DNA of 51,058 bases from Zhongshania aliphaticivorans. Lineage in GTDB: Bacteria > Pseudomonadota > Gammaproteobacteria > Pseudomonadales > Spongiibacteraceae. A model generated the notes under the pieces. The model made no database searches and was not told the origin of the DNA. It saw only the letters and a program-made list of their open reading frames with translations. Each line of letters opens with the position of its first letter. Position 1 is the first letter of the stretch. Shown piece by piece: positions 1 through 8,266 of the stretch. The DNA is taken from NCBI RefSeq assembly GCF_902705855.1, contig NZ_CACSIJ010000003.1, positions 1 through 51,058 on the forward strand, written 5' to 3'. The position numbers and the translations under genes are program-made.

Positions 1-2
1 GA

Positions 3-185
3 TTAAATGAAAATACGAATGGGCTACTACGGCAGTATTTTCCAAAAAGCACAAATTTGAAGTTGGTGTATAAGGCAGAGGTAGATAGAGCTGTGAACCG
101 ACTAAATACCCGCCCAAGAAAAGATTTAGGTTTTAAAACACCGGGTCAATTAATGGGTGATTACCGGGCTGCGATTGCAGCTTAA
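3..185 (+). CDS. IS30-family transposase, C-terminal fragment (cut by window edge)
   Basis: The first reading frame enters from outside the window and runs 60 codons to a TAA stop. It reads as the C-terminal end of an IS30-family DDE transposase: the NENTNGLLRQYFPK block followed by RLNTRPRKDLGFKTP is the signature around and after the last catalytic acidic residue of that family. The rest of the gene lies to the left, so completeness cannot be judged. A probable terminal inverted repeat follows directly (190-214), so this is the right end of an insertion sequence rather than a random fragment. Confidence 0.85.
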   Translation, partial: LNENTNGLLRQYFPKSTNLKLVYKAEVDRAVNRLNTRPRKDLGFKTPGQLMGDYRAAIAA

Positions 186-189
186 ACCT

Positions 190-214
190 TGATGCACTTC
201 GGATTTGAAACCGC
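190..214 (+). repeat. Probable right terminal inverted repeat of the IS30-family element
   Basis: Five bases after the transposase stop comes TGATGCACTTCGGATTTGAA and a few more bases. TGCACTTC followed by a short spacer and TTGAA is the usual form of IS30-family termini. The left terminus lies outside the window, so the repeat cannot be verified by pairing. The exact outer boundary, around 214, is an estimate. Confidence 0.5.
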
Positions 215-287
215 GATATACAAAATTCAAGAAGGTACAATCATTACGTTAAATAAATACGCGTGAATCAATTAGGTAAAAATAATA

Positions 288-1151
288 ATGTCTAAGCACA
301 GCCTAGATACACCCGAATGGAAATCCGGCACTTCGAAATCCGCTCCCATCGTTGAGGATTACCCCGATTTTGAACCGGGGAGTTATACCTTTAACGGTGT
401 GTCTCGGCCTGTTTATAAATCGGGAGAAGGCCCTGCGATTATTGTGATTCATGAAATTCCGGGAATTTATGATGAGGTGTGGAATTTCGCTCGTCGTTTA
501 AATAAAGCAGGATTCACAACGTATTTACCATCTTTGTTGGGTTCCCCTGGGATGCCTTACACGACAGGGAATCTGCTTAAGTCGATGACAAAGCTGTGTG
601 TCTCCAAGGAATTTAATCGCTTTGCATTTCGAGAAGAGGCGCCTATTGCTGAGTGGTTAAGAGCCCTAGCGCGTGATGCGCACCGCAGTTGCGGCGGGCC
701 AGGTGTGGGTGCCATTGGTATGTGTTTTAGTGGCGGCTTTGCTCTGGCGATGATGGCGGATGAGGCGGTTATTGCACCGGTGTTATCTCAGCCTTCTATG
801 CCGTTAACCATAAGCAAAAAATTGCGTCGTGATATTGATGTGAACGCCAGCGATATTCCTAAGATTAAAGCGCGAATGGAGCGGGATGATATTTGTCTTA
901 TCGGGCTTAGGTTTAGCGGCGATAAATTGGTGCCGGGAACACGATTTAAATATTTAGTTGAGACCTTCGGTGAGAAGTTTGTTGGTATTAGTATCGATTC
1001 TTCTAGTGGGAATGCACATAATATTAAGTCGAATGCGCACTCGGTGTTAACCCGCGATTATGTAGATGAAAAAGACCATCCAACGTATCAGGCGTTTCAG
1101 AAGGTGTTGGCTTTGTTTAAAAAGCAGCTTTTTAGTGCCAGTGAACAGTGA
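288..1151 (+). CDS. Dienelactone hydrolase family protein (alpha/beta hydrolase)
   Basis: This 287-residue cytoplasmic protein has an alpha/beta-hydrolase fold of dienelactone hydrolase type. The oxyanion-side strand reads IVIHEIPGI (about 52-60). The nucleophile elbow reads GAIGMCFSGGFALAM, putting the nucleophile at Cys146 as in carboxymethylenebutenolidase. Asp near 212 (RFSGDKLVPG) and a His in the NAHNIKSNAH segment near 245 could complete the triad. Dienelactone hydrolases open cyclic enol-lactones in aromatic degradation, but many family members act on other esters and the substrate is not evident here. The gene stands alone between an IS end and the convergent trkH, with only a weak AGGT-type ribosome site. 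Confidence 0.82.
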   Translation: MSKHSLDTPEWKSGTSKSAPIVEDYPDFEPGSYTFNGVSRPVYKSGEGPAIIVIHEIPGIYDEVWNFARRLNKAGFTTYLPSLLGSPGMPYTTGNLLKSMTKLCVSKEFNRFAFREEAPIAEWLRALARDAHRSCGGPGVGAIGMCFSGGFALAMMADEAVIAPVLSQPSMPLTISKKLRRDIDVNASDIPKIKARMERDDICLIGLRFSGDKLVPGTRFKYLVETFGEKFVGISIDSSSGNAHNIKSNAHSVLTRDYVDEKDHPTYQAFQKVLALFKKQLFSASEQ

Positions 1152-1197
1152 TTAAATTTACTAATAGAAGCAAATAGCGGGTCTTATACAGGGCGCG

Positions 1198-2658
1198 CTA
1201 ACTTTTCCAATAAGTTGGTGTTAGCACCAAAATAATCGTCATAAATTCTAATCGGCCTAATAACATTCCTACACTTAGAATCCATTTGCTGCTGTCTGGC
1301 AGCGTAGAGAAATTACCGGCTGGACCAATGGTGTCGCCAAGACCGGGGCCGACGTTCATTAATGCAGTAGCTGCGCCAGTGAGGCTGGTGGTGAGATCTA
1401 AGCCGCTTAGCGCGAGCAGCAAAGTTATAACAACGAGTGACAACAGCATAATAAATACGAAAGTCACAGCAGATAGCACAATGCTGTCGTCTACTGCACG
1501 GCCGTTGTAGTGGCGTCTTATCATGGCGCGAGGATGTACTGCGCGCACGATGCTTTCTTGCATCATCATAAATAATAATTGGAAACGGAAAATTTTAATG
1601 CCGCCGCTGGTAGAGCCAGAGCAGCCGCCAATAAACATGGCGAAGAAAAAGGCTGCTACCGCGAGGTTGCCCCACTGTGAATAGTCGCCGCTGGCAAAAC
1701 CGGTGGTGGTAATAACAGACACTAAATTGAATGTGGCGTAGGTGAATGCGTGTAGTAAATCGATGCCGGTATCTGACATGAGGTGCAGCGTCACGATAAT
1801 GCTAATAATTAAAATAGTAAGTAAAAAGCCGCGAATTTGTTGGTCGTTAAAAACTCGCCAATTGTGTTTAACCAAAAAGTGAACATAGATTGCAAAGGGT
1901 AGAGCGCCGAGGATCATAAAGGTGATGGCGACCCAGTGACTGCCTAAGTCAGCGAATTGTGCGAAGGAGCTGTCGGAGGTGGAATAGCCGCCGGTGGAAA
2001 TGGTGGTCATGGCGTGATTGACGGCGTGAAAGCCGTCCATGCCGGTGAACATAAATGCGAGTGTGCACAGAAAAGTGAGAATGATGTACACGTAAATGAT
2101 CATCGTAACCATGGTGCGTGAGCGCGGCATAGCTTTGTCGGACCAGTCGGATGATTCGGTTTGAAATAATCGCATACCACCGACTTTCAAAAAGGGCAGA
2201 ATCGCAACCGCCATGCCGATAACACCAAGGCCGCCAACCCATTGCAACATGGAGCGCCATACCAATATGTCGTGGGCCATAGTGTCTAGGCCGGTGAGTA
2301 CGGTGGAGCCGGTGGTGGTGAGACCAGACACCGATTCAAAAACCGCATCGCTTATACCGCAAAAGCCGGGAATTAATAAAAACGGCAATGCGCCGGTCAA
2401 TGAAATTAATACCCACGAGGTTGTGGTGATTAAAAACATTTGGCGCGGGGTGAGCATATTAATGCGGTGCGAGCGGGACAGCAGCCATCCCGCAGCGGCT
2501 AGACCTACGGTTAGCGCAATGGCATTGCTGAAGGCAGCGGTATTGCCAGTGTGGTAAATGATCGCCATTAACAGCGGTACCGTCATCATCAGCCCAAAGA
2601 CCAGCAGAATTAAACTGCAGACTTTTAGCACCGGTTTGATGAGGGTGAACTGGGTCAT
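1198..2658 (-). CDS. trkH: TrkH family potassium uptake protein
   Basis: This 486-residue integral membrane protein is the potassium-translocating subunit of the Trk system. Four pore-loop selectivity segments are visible in order: GLTTTGSTV, ISTGGYS, TTTGFASGDY and MNVGPGLGDT, separated by hydrophobic helices. Length is normal for TrkH (about 480-490). In the family, uptake is gated by the cytoplasmic NAD-binding protein TrkA, which is usually encoded near rsmB/fmt; no trkA is seen here. The gene is last in a minus-strand series and follows the DUF502 gene by 48 bases, so the two may be co-transcribed. Confidence 0.93.
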   Translation of the reverse strand: MTQFTLIKPVLKVCSLILLVFGLMMTVPLLMAIIYHTGNTAAFSNAIALTVGLAAAGWLLSRSHRINMLTPRQMFLITTTSWVLISLTGALPFLLIPGFCGISDAVFESVSGLTTTGSTVLTGLDTMAHDILVWRSMLQWVGGLGVIGMAVAILPFLKVGGMRLFQTESSDWSDKAMPRSRTMVTMIIYVYIILTFLCTLAFMFTGMDGFHAVNHAMTTISTGGYSTSDSSFAQFADLGSHWVAITFMILGALPFAIYVHFLVKHNWRVFNDQQIRGFLLTILIISIIVTLHLMSDTGIDLLHAFTYATFNLVSVITTTGFASGDYSQWGNLAVAAFFFAMFIGGCSGSTSGGIKIFRFQLLFMMMQESIVRAVHPRAMIRRHYNGRAVDDSIVLSAVTFVFIMLLSLVVITLLLALSGLDLTTSLTGAATALMNVGPGLGDTIGPAGNFSTLPDSSKWILSVGMLLGRLEFMTIILVLTPTYWKS

Positions 2659-2706
2659 TATTGGATCGCTGTCATTGTCTTTTGAATGCTCGCTTATCGA
2701 AGCAAA

Positions 2707-3330
2707 TTAATTAACTGGCGATTTGATAATACCCAGCTCAGCAGAGCCAGCACCACAGGAAATAATTGATTTAAAGGCGACATCGAGTTTTATATCGGGT
2801 CGCGGTTCTACGCATTCTGGTGGTAGGTGGTAGACAAAGCCAGAGGTGGGGTTGGGGCCGGTGGGTACAAACACCGTGTACCAGCCATTGCTGTGGCGGC
2901 TGGTAATGATCGCGGTGGCCCGCGCAGGGCTTTGGATGCCGTACAGTTGCACCACGGCGGCTTCGCCCTTGGTAAACGGCGAGTTGCTATTGGCACCGAA
3001 CATTTGTTGGATAATATCGCGAATCAGCCGATAGCCGGGGGCGAAACGGGCCAAATGCGCGTCGACAAAATTTTGAATCCAACGGCCGGCACTGGTCGCG
3101 ACGATGGTGCCAACAATAAAGCAGCTAAGCAGAATGAGCGCTATGACTAGCACGTCTATGATAAGTGGCGGCGCGCCGGTTAAGCGGACTAGCGGACCAG
3201 TCATGGGCGCAATAAGCGACTGCACACTGTTAACCGCCCAACGCAGACCTAGCAGCAGAATAATCACGGGCGCGATAACTAAAACGCCACCGATAAATGA
3301 CTGACTGATGAAATGTTTAATTCTATTCAT
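2707..3330 (-). CDS. DUF502 family membrane protein
   Basis: This 207-residue protein has two N-terminal transmembrane segments (about 13-35 and 58-80) and a soluble C-terminal part. The segments GGVLVIAPVIILLLGLRW, PGYRLIRDIIQQMFG, VFVPTGPNPTSGFVYHLP and the late C-terminal block are typical of DUF502, a widespread bacterial and plant family with no firmly assigned biochemical activity; plant members are linked to membrane trafficking. It lies 48 bases upstream of trkH on the same strand. A link to ion transport or envelope homeostasis is only suggested by that position. Confidence 0.85.
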   Translation of the reverse strand: MNRIKHFISQSFIGGVLVIAPVIILLLGLRWAVNSVQSLIAPMTGPLVRLTGAPPLIIDVLVIALILLSCFIVGTIVATSAGRWIQNFVDAHLARFAPGYRLIRDIIQQMFGANSNSPFTKGEAAVVQLYGIQSPARATAIITSRHSNGWYTVFVPTGPNPTSGFVYHLPPECVEPRPDIKLDVAFKSIISCGAGSAELGIIKSPVN

Positions 3331-3421
3331 GATGGCCCGAGCTACGCGTGGTTTACCGCAATAGTAGCGATGATGTGTGACAAGGATACCGCATTTGCGG
3401 CAAATGTAGTGCTACTGTTCT

Positions 3422-4810
3422 TTATCGCAGCAGGCTTAGTAATTGATCGAGCAGCCGCTCTAGTTTACGCAGCGAGCCGCATTCGGCCACGTAGTGACTG
3501 GCACTTTGGTAGCGGCGAATTTCCGAGTCGCCAGTATTCCAGCTGTAATGTGACTCTGGGTTAAACCACAGCACCAGCTTGGCTCGATGATAAATACTGC
3601 GTAGTGCCTCGATGCCGGTGTCGCCGCCGTTGCCGCGGCCGTCGCCGAGAATGATCACACAACTGCGGCGATTGAGTTTGTCTTCTATTTGATTCCAAAA
3701 GCTATTTAGCGCCAAGCCGTAATCGCTGCCGCCCAGACCATGGCGCTGCTGAATTATGGCCATGGCCTCGTCGGCGGGATATTGCTTAAACAAGTCGGTG
3801 ACTTCAATACTTTGGCCGCAAAAAATAAAGCTGCGGGTATTGGGCAGCACATCGCTCAGGGCTTGCACAAAGAGCAGCAAGACCCGCGACCACGCACTGA
3901 CCGAGCCGCTGATATCGCAGAGCACAAAAATGTCGCTTTTATCTTTGCGGGTGGTTTTCCAAAACCGGTGGAAGGGAATGCCGCCGTAAGCAATATTTCG
4001 ACGCAGGGTTTTACCTAAATCAAGTTTGCCGCGACGTGCGCGCTTGTGGCGTTGGCGGTGTCGTGAAGCCAGCTTTTTAGCAAGTTTGCGGATCAGTGGC
4101 GGCAGGCGTTCGCGATGATAATGTTCCATTGCCGACAGCGAGGTGTCTTTTAAGGTGGCGTCGCGCAGTTGTTTGCCGGCGGCATCGTTGTTTAATAATA
4201 GTTGCCGGTCGATGACTTCTTTGACTGTCGCAATTTGGTGCTGGCGTAATTGCTCTAATAAATGGGCTTGTTCGTCTTCGCCAGCGTCTAAGAGCTGTTG
4301 AATGTCGCTTTGCTTTTGTTCGTCGTTGAGGGCATTTAAAATTTTGCGCCGATAAACCCCACGTTGGGTGCGGAATTGAATATTTTCTAAGCCCGCTTCC
4401 GCCGCTGCACGGATTACTTCGTTGAGGGTCGCGCTGTCCCGTTGGCTGCTTCCGGTTCCGCCGGAGCCTTGGCCATTTCCAGCTCCAGCTCCAGCTCCTT
4501 CGCCTTCACCGGCGCCGTCTCCTTCGCCATTATTTTCAGTATCGTCGCTAGGTTTGTCACTTGTGGTGTCGCTCGTCTCATTGGGATGAGCGCCGACTTG
4601 AGTTTGAAAAAAGCGCTCAAAGCATTCAGCAAAATTACTGTGATCATCGACGGTTTTGGCAAGGCAGCTGGCGAGGCCATCGCGCAGAAGTGAGGGGTCA
4701 CTATAGCCGAGGGTGGCGACTACACGCATTGCGTCTAGGGTTTCTGCCGTCGATATCGCCAAGCCATGATTTCTCAGGTGGCGAATAAATTGCAGTAGGG
4801 TTTCGTCCAC
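3422..4810 (-). CDS. VWA domain-containing CoxE-like protein
   Basis: The protein has 462 residues. The N-terminal helical part (1-75) is followed by a low-complexity Gly/Glu/Ser-rich linker (about 78-125), a charged helical region, and a C-terminal von Willebrand A domain. The domain carries a MIDAS metal site, CDISGSVS, at Asp299, Ser301 and Ser303, with a second Asp at ILGDGRGNGGD. CoxE-like VWA proteins pair with MoxR AAA+ ATPases, and such pairs act in metal-cofactor insertion or maturation of target enzymes or complexes. The moxR-like gene ends only 5 bases upstream on the same strand, which strongly supports a functional pair. The client protein is unknown. Confidence 0.88.
   Translation of the reverse strand: MDETLLQFIRHLRNHGLAISTAETLDAMRVVATLGYSDPSLLRDGLASCLAKTVDDHSNFAECFERFFQTQVGAHPNETSDTTSDKPSDDTENNGEGDGAGEGEGAGAGAGNGQGSGGTGSSQRDSATLNEVIRAAAEAGLENIQFRTQRGVYRRKILNALNDEQKQSDIQQLLDAGEDEQAHLLEQLRQHQIATVKEVIDRQLLLNNDAAGKQLRDATLKDTSLSAMEHYHRERLPPLIRKLAKKLASRHRQRHKRARRGKLDLGKTLRRNIAYGGIPFHRFWKTTRKDKSDIFVLCDISGSVSAWSRVLLLFVQALSDVLPNTRSFIFCGQSIEVTDLFKQYPADEAMAIIQQRHGLGGSDYGLALNSFWNQIEDKLNRRSCVIILGDGRGNGGDTGIEALRSIYHRAKLVLWFNPESHYSWNTGDSEIRRYQSASHYVAECGSLRKLERLLDQLLSLLR
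4479..4498. repeat. Short hexanucleotide tandem repeat inside the VWA gene
   Basis: CCAGCT occurs three times in a row and a fourth copy is cut off after two bases. It encodes part of the Gly/Glu/Ala linker of the VWA protein. Because the unit is six bases, slippage would change linker length without shifting frame. Confidence 0.6.
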
Positions 4811-4815
4811 GGCGG

Positions 4816-5748
4816 TTACAGATTGCTATCGGCGCGTTTGATCAGGCCGTGTAATTCTGGGCTGACCATATTGATGTCTTCTTCGTATTTGAGCAGTACG
4901 TTGAGGGTATCTTCGACTAGCTCCCGCGATAGGCTATTGCAGTGCAGCAGTAACAGACTGCGAGCCCAGTCGATGGTCTCGCTGATGGCGGGCTGTTTCT
5001 TTAAGTCGAGTTTGCGAACGCCGTGGACGAAGTTGACCAGTTGGCGACGCAACTCGTCTGGAACAGCGGGTACGCGACTTTGCACAATGCGGCTTTCCAG
5101 TTTTGCCTCCGGAAAGGGAATATATAAATGCAGGCAGCGCCGTTTAAGTGCGTCGCTGAGATCGCGGGTGTTATTACTGGTTAGAATCACCAAGGGTTTA
5201 TGAGTTGCTTTGAGGGTGCCGATCTCCGGCAGCGTCACACTGAAGTCGGCGAGAATTTCTAGCAGCAGCGATTCAAACTCGTAGTCGGCTTTGTCTATCT
5301 CGTCGATGAGCAATACCGCACCGTTCTCGCTTTGCAATGATTTGAGCAAGGGGCGCGGTTCTAAAAAACGTTCGGAATAAAAAATATCGTCAAAATTATG
5401 TAGGCGCTCAACCGCATTCGCTAAGCCATCGGTACCGTCGAGAATATCGTGGAGCTGTTCCTTCAACACCTGCACATATAAAAGCTGCTTGCTGTATTTC
5501 CAGTCATAGAGCGCCTTGCTTTCATCTAGACCTTCGTAACATTGCAGTCGGAATAAAGGCTTGGCCAGCATGGCGGCGGTGGCATTGGCGAGTTCGGTTT
5601 TGCCAACCCCCGGTGGCCCCTCGATAAGGATGGGGCGTTCCAATTGCTGTGCAATATAGAGCGTGGTCGCAATGGCAGAACTGGCGATATAGCCCTGTTC
5701 GGCGAGCTTGGCGATGAGCTGGTCTATGTCCTTGCGGGCGTCGGTCAT
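4816..5748 (-). CDS. MoxR-family AAA+ ATPase
   Basis: The protein has 310 residues. Walker A is GPPGVGKTE (44-52), Walker B is VLLIDEIDKAD (about 149-158), and sensor-1 is ILTSNNTRDLSDALKRR with its arginine-finger region. This arrangement is characteristic of MoxR ATPases, which act as chaperone-like remodelers together with VWA-domain partners. The partner follows after 5 bases (3422-4810). The gene is 25 bases downstream of the cupin gene and probably belongs to the moaA-led transcript. MoxR/CoxE pairs in other bacteria help load molybdenum or copper into enzymes, which would suit the moaA neighbour, but this is inference. Confidence 0.92.
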   Translation of the reverse strand: MTDARKDIDQLIAKLAEQGYIASSAIATTLYIAQQLERPILIEGPPGVGKTELANATAAMLAKPLFRLQCYEGLDESKALYDWKYSKQLLYVQVLKEQLHDILDGTDGLANAVERLHNFDDIFYSERFLEPRPLLKSLQSENGAVLLIDEIDKADYEFESLLLEILADFSVTLPEIGTLKATHKPLVILTSNNTRDLSDALKRRCLHLYIPFPEAKLESRIVQSRVPAVPDELRRQLVNFVHGVRKLDLKKQPAISETIDWARSLLLLHCNSLSRELVEDTLNVLLKYEEDINMVSPELHGLIKRADSNL

Positions 5749-5773
5749 ATGCTAGTCCGAAATGTTATGTAAT

Positions 5774-6259
5774 TTAGCCAGAAACGAGCGGCTTTAGGGC
5801 CGGCCAATGTTGGGGAAATTCGCGCTGGATTTGCTCTGCAGTAGCGAGGTGGTGATCTTCAAAATCAAAGCCTGGGCACACTGCCTCGGATATCAAACCG
5901 TGGTCGCCATCGTGTAATTCAGAAGCCTTCCAGTATCCGCCGGGCACCAGCATTTGTAACTGCTGGCCGGCCGCTAAATCTGGTCCCATCACATGTTCGC
6001 TAAGACTGCCGTCGGGCGCGACTAAGGTGTAATGTATGGGGCTGCCGTGCTGCCAAAAATGCAGAATATCGGAACGGTTGCGATGTAAGTGGCCGATAGG
6101 GTTGGTTTTGGTCAGCAGGTAAAAAATGGACGACATCGCCGCGCGGTCATTTATTGTATGGCCGGATGCAAAGGTTCTGCAGAAGTAACCACCTTCAAGA
6201 TGTGGCTCTAAATTAAGCTGCTCAATGAGGTCTTTGCTGGTGGTCTGTGTGCTAGTCAT
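5774..6259 (-). CDS. Cupin, DUF985 family
   Basis: This 161-residue single-domain cupin begins its conserved region at LIEQLNLEPHLEGGYFCRTF and continues with SSIFYLLTKTNPIGHLHRNRSDILHFWQHG and a late VCPGFDFEDHHLA motif, all typical of DUF985. The HLHR motif and the later His are likely metal or ligand contacts. No enzymatic activity is firmly assigned to the family. It sits 11 bases after moaA and 25 bases before the MoxR gene on the same strand, so co-transcription is likely. Confidence 0.88.
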   Translation of the reverse strand: MTSTQTTSKDLIEQLNLEPHLEGGYFCRTFASGHTINDRAAMSSIFYLLTKTNPIGHLHRNRSDILHFWQHGSPIHYTLVAPDGSLSEHVMGPDLAAGQQLQMLVPGGYWKASELHDGDHGLISEAVCPGFDFEDHHLATAEQIQREFPQHWPALKPLVSG

Positions 6260-6270
6260 AGAGTGCAGCG

Positions 6271-7275
6271 TTAACCGCCCGTGGTGTTCATAAATCGAAC
6301 AATTTGGGGCTCGTCTTCATCTAAGGAGAAGTGATGGCGTTCGGGCTTTAGGTCCATGGCTTTAATGATGGCCTCACGCAGTTTTTCGTGGTCGCCGGGG
6401 TACTCGTCGACAAGCTCTTTGAGACTGACCGAATGTTCATTGCCAAGGCACAGCAATAGGCGGCCTTCTACGGTGAGGCGCACGCGATTACATAAATGAC
6501 AGAAGTTATTACTGTGGGGGGAGATAAAGCCGACCCGCGATGTGCTGTCTGCCATGCGGTAATAACGCGACGGTCCGCCGGTGTTTTCGGTGGTGGGAGT
6601 GAGGCCGTGGCGCGTTTCGATGGTGGTGCGAATTTGCTCGCTGCTGATAAAGCTGAGTGCGCGGTCGTGCTCGCTAATATTGCCCAGCGGCATTTCTTCT
6701 ATAAAGCTAATGTCGATGTGCTTGTCGCGGGCGAAGTCGACTAAATCTAAGATTTCGTCGTCGTTGCGGCCCTTAAGTATCACGGCATTCAATTTCAGGC
6801 GTTGAAAGCCAGCGTCGCAGGCGGCATCGATGCCGTTAAGCACTTTTTTCAGTTCGCCAAAGCGGGTTAACTCTTTAAAGCGATCTGGCTGTAGGCTGTC
6901 GATGCTGATATTCATACCGGTCAGACCAGCGGCCTTGAGCGGCGCGGCAAATTTGTCGAGTTGGGCGCCATTGGTGGTGAGGTGCAGTTGTTCTAACTGT
7001 TCCAATTGTCCTAGACGCTCAACCAATGACATCACATTGTTGCGCACCAAGGGCTCGCCGCCGGTTAGACGTATTTTTTTGACGCCTAAGCGGACAAAAC
7101 TACTGGCGATATCGTATAACTGCTCCAAGCTAAGAATTTGCGCGCGAGGCAAAAAGGTCATATCTTCCGACATGCAATACACACAACGGAAATCGCAGCG
7201 ATCAGTGACCGATAAGCGCAGGTATTCAACTCCGCGGCCAAAGCGATCTTGTAGTGGGGAATCAGTGTTCATCAT
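6271..7275 (-). CDS. moaA: GTP 3',8-cyclase MoaA (molybdenum cofactor biosynthesis)
   Basis: This radical-SAM enzyme carries out the first step of molybdopterin synthesis, converting GTP to 3',8-cyclo-7,8-dihydro-GTP. The N-terminal CxxxCxxC site (CDFRCVYC) binds the SAM [4Fe-4S] cluster. The C-terminal [10 protein letters not shown]...LLLC triad binds the substrate cluster, and the protein ends in the essential Gly-Gly. An open frame extends to a TTG at 7320, but the ATG at 7275 (or the adjacent one at 7272) gives about 334 residues, close to the E. coli length. Neither start has a strong ribosome site. No other moa genes are nearby. It is the first gene of the minus-strand series running to trkH. 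Confidence 0.93.
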   Translation of the reverse strand: MMNTDSPLQDRFGRGVEYLRLSVTDRCDFRCVYCMSEDMTFLPRAQILSLEQLYDIASSFVRLGVKKIRLTGGEPLVRNNVMSLVERLGQLEQLEQLHLTTNGAQLDKFAAPLKAAGLTGMNISIDSLQPDRFKELTRFGELKKVLNGIDAACDAGFQRLKLNAVILKGRNDDEILDLVDFARDKHIDISFIEEMPLGNISEHDRALSFISSEQIRTTIETRHGLTPTTENTGGPSRYYRMADSTSRVGFISPHSNNFCHLCNRVRLTVEGRLLLCLGNEHSVSLKELVDEYPGDHEKLREAIIKAMDLKPERHHFSLDEDEPQIVRFMNTTGG

Positions 7276-7394
7276 GGCTTGGATGTTATCACATGTGTTG
7301 AATACTGACTGCGTTACCAATATAGGATGTTCTGGAATTTATTGGTGGTTAATATAGCGATAAGGGATATTTAAATTTAATTTAGGGGCAATAC

Positions 7395-8036
7395 ATGAAA
7401 GTTTTCAATACATTAGCTTTAATTTCAGTTTGTGCAGCACTGCCTGCGTATGCGGCGGGGAGTGCGGCAAACGCTAGTAATTCGGCTGCGGCAGCGCAAC
7501 CCCAGCAAAGCCAAGTTGCTCAGACTGAGACTAGCGCTAACGTGCAGTCTGGTGCTATATACGATCGTCATGGTCAACCCGTAACGGCCATGCAAGTCGG
7601 AAAAGCGCGAGCAGCCGAAGCGGCGGTGAAAAAGGCGGGTGTGGCGCCAGACTCAACTGAGGCGGCGATGATTCGCATTGGCGCGGGTCAGTCACCAGAA
7701 ACCGCCTATGAACCATTTGATGGTATTTACGACGCCGAAGGTAACCGTATTAGCAGCAAGCAGGCGGCTGAAGAGCTGGCGGTTGAAGAGGTGATTCGTC
7801 GCAGCGGTGCTGAGCCAGGGTCAGAGCGCGAAGCGATAATTCGTGCTGCCGCTGGCGGGGAAGATGAAACCGATGAGGGTGACGAAGTAGACGGCGAAAC
7901 CATGGAAGAGGTTGCAAAAGAAATTGCGGTTCAACAGGCTATTTTGCGCACGGGTGTGCAGCCCGGTTCAGCCAACGAATCGCTGATTCGTATGGGTGCA
8001 GATGTGATGATGGATCGTTATAAAAGCTGGAAGTAA
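7395..8036 (+). CDS. Secreted protein with internal repeats, unknown function
   Basis: The protein has 213 residues with a clear signal peptide (1-20, cleavage after AYA) and an Ala/Gln/Ser-rich stretch to residue 50. It is then built from repeats. An IYDxxG motif occurs at 53-63 and 109-119. A 25-residue helical unit occurs three times, at 74-98, 129-154 and 178-203, with the pattern A-x-x-x-(V/I)-x-(R/K)-(A/S/T)-G-x-x-P-(D/G)-S-x-x-E-x-x-I-R. An acidic stretch (155-170) separates the second and third copies. AGGGGCAATAC before the ATG is a good ribosome site. I do not recognise the family; periplasmic or exported location is all that can be inferred. Confidence 0.8.
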   Translation: MKVFNTLALISVCAALPAYAAGSAANASNSAAAAQPQQSQVAQTETSANVQSGAIYDRHGQPVTAMQVGKARAAEAAVKKAGVAPDSTEAAMIRIGAGQSPETAYEPFDGIYDAEGNRISSKQAAEELAVEEVIRRSGAEPGSEREAIIRAAAGGEDETDEGDEVDGETMEEVAKEIAVQQAILRTGVQPGSANESLIRMGADVMMDRYKSWK

Positions 8037-8043
8037 TGCATCA

Positions 8044-8074
8044 CGTTGCGGCAATTATTGTGATTGCCGCAACG
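8044..8074 (+). terminator. Strong hairpin after the secreted repeat protein
   Basis: A perfect 12-bp stem (8044-8055 with 8063-8074) closes a 7-base loop, starting 8 bases after the stop codon. No long T tract follows, so termination efficiency is uncertain; it may instead protect the 3' end of the message. Confidence 0.5.
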
Positions 8075-8266
8075 CTATAATAAAAAGTAGTTTATCGTTG
8101 TAGTTGGCGTTTTTTGCCAGTTTCCTGTCTCATTTTGTCATTGTCTCTCCAGCTTCAAAGAGTAAAGTGTGGGGCAATTGTGGGGTTCTATACGCGAACC
8201 CGCTACACACCGTACTGAGCTCAGATCGCGCAGCGGCGCGGGGCCGATTCAGCCGAGGATAAGAAT

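Noticed and set aside
1949-2557. Out-of-frame ORFs inside trkH
   Set aside because: trkH is complete with all four pore motifs, so these are shadows.
4442-4693. An ORF antisense to the VWA gene with hydrophobic Ala/Ser-rich product
   Set aside because: It is the mirror of the low-complexity Gly/Glu linker of the VWA protein and has no independent support.
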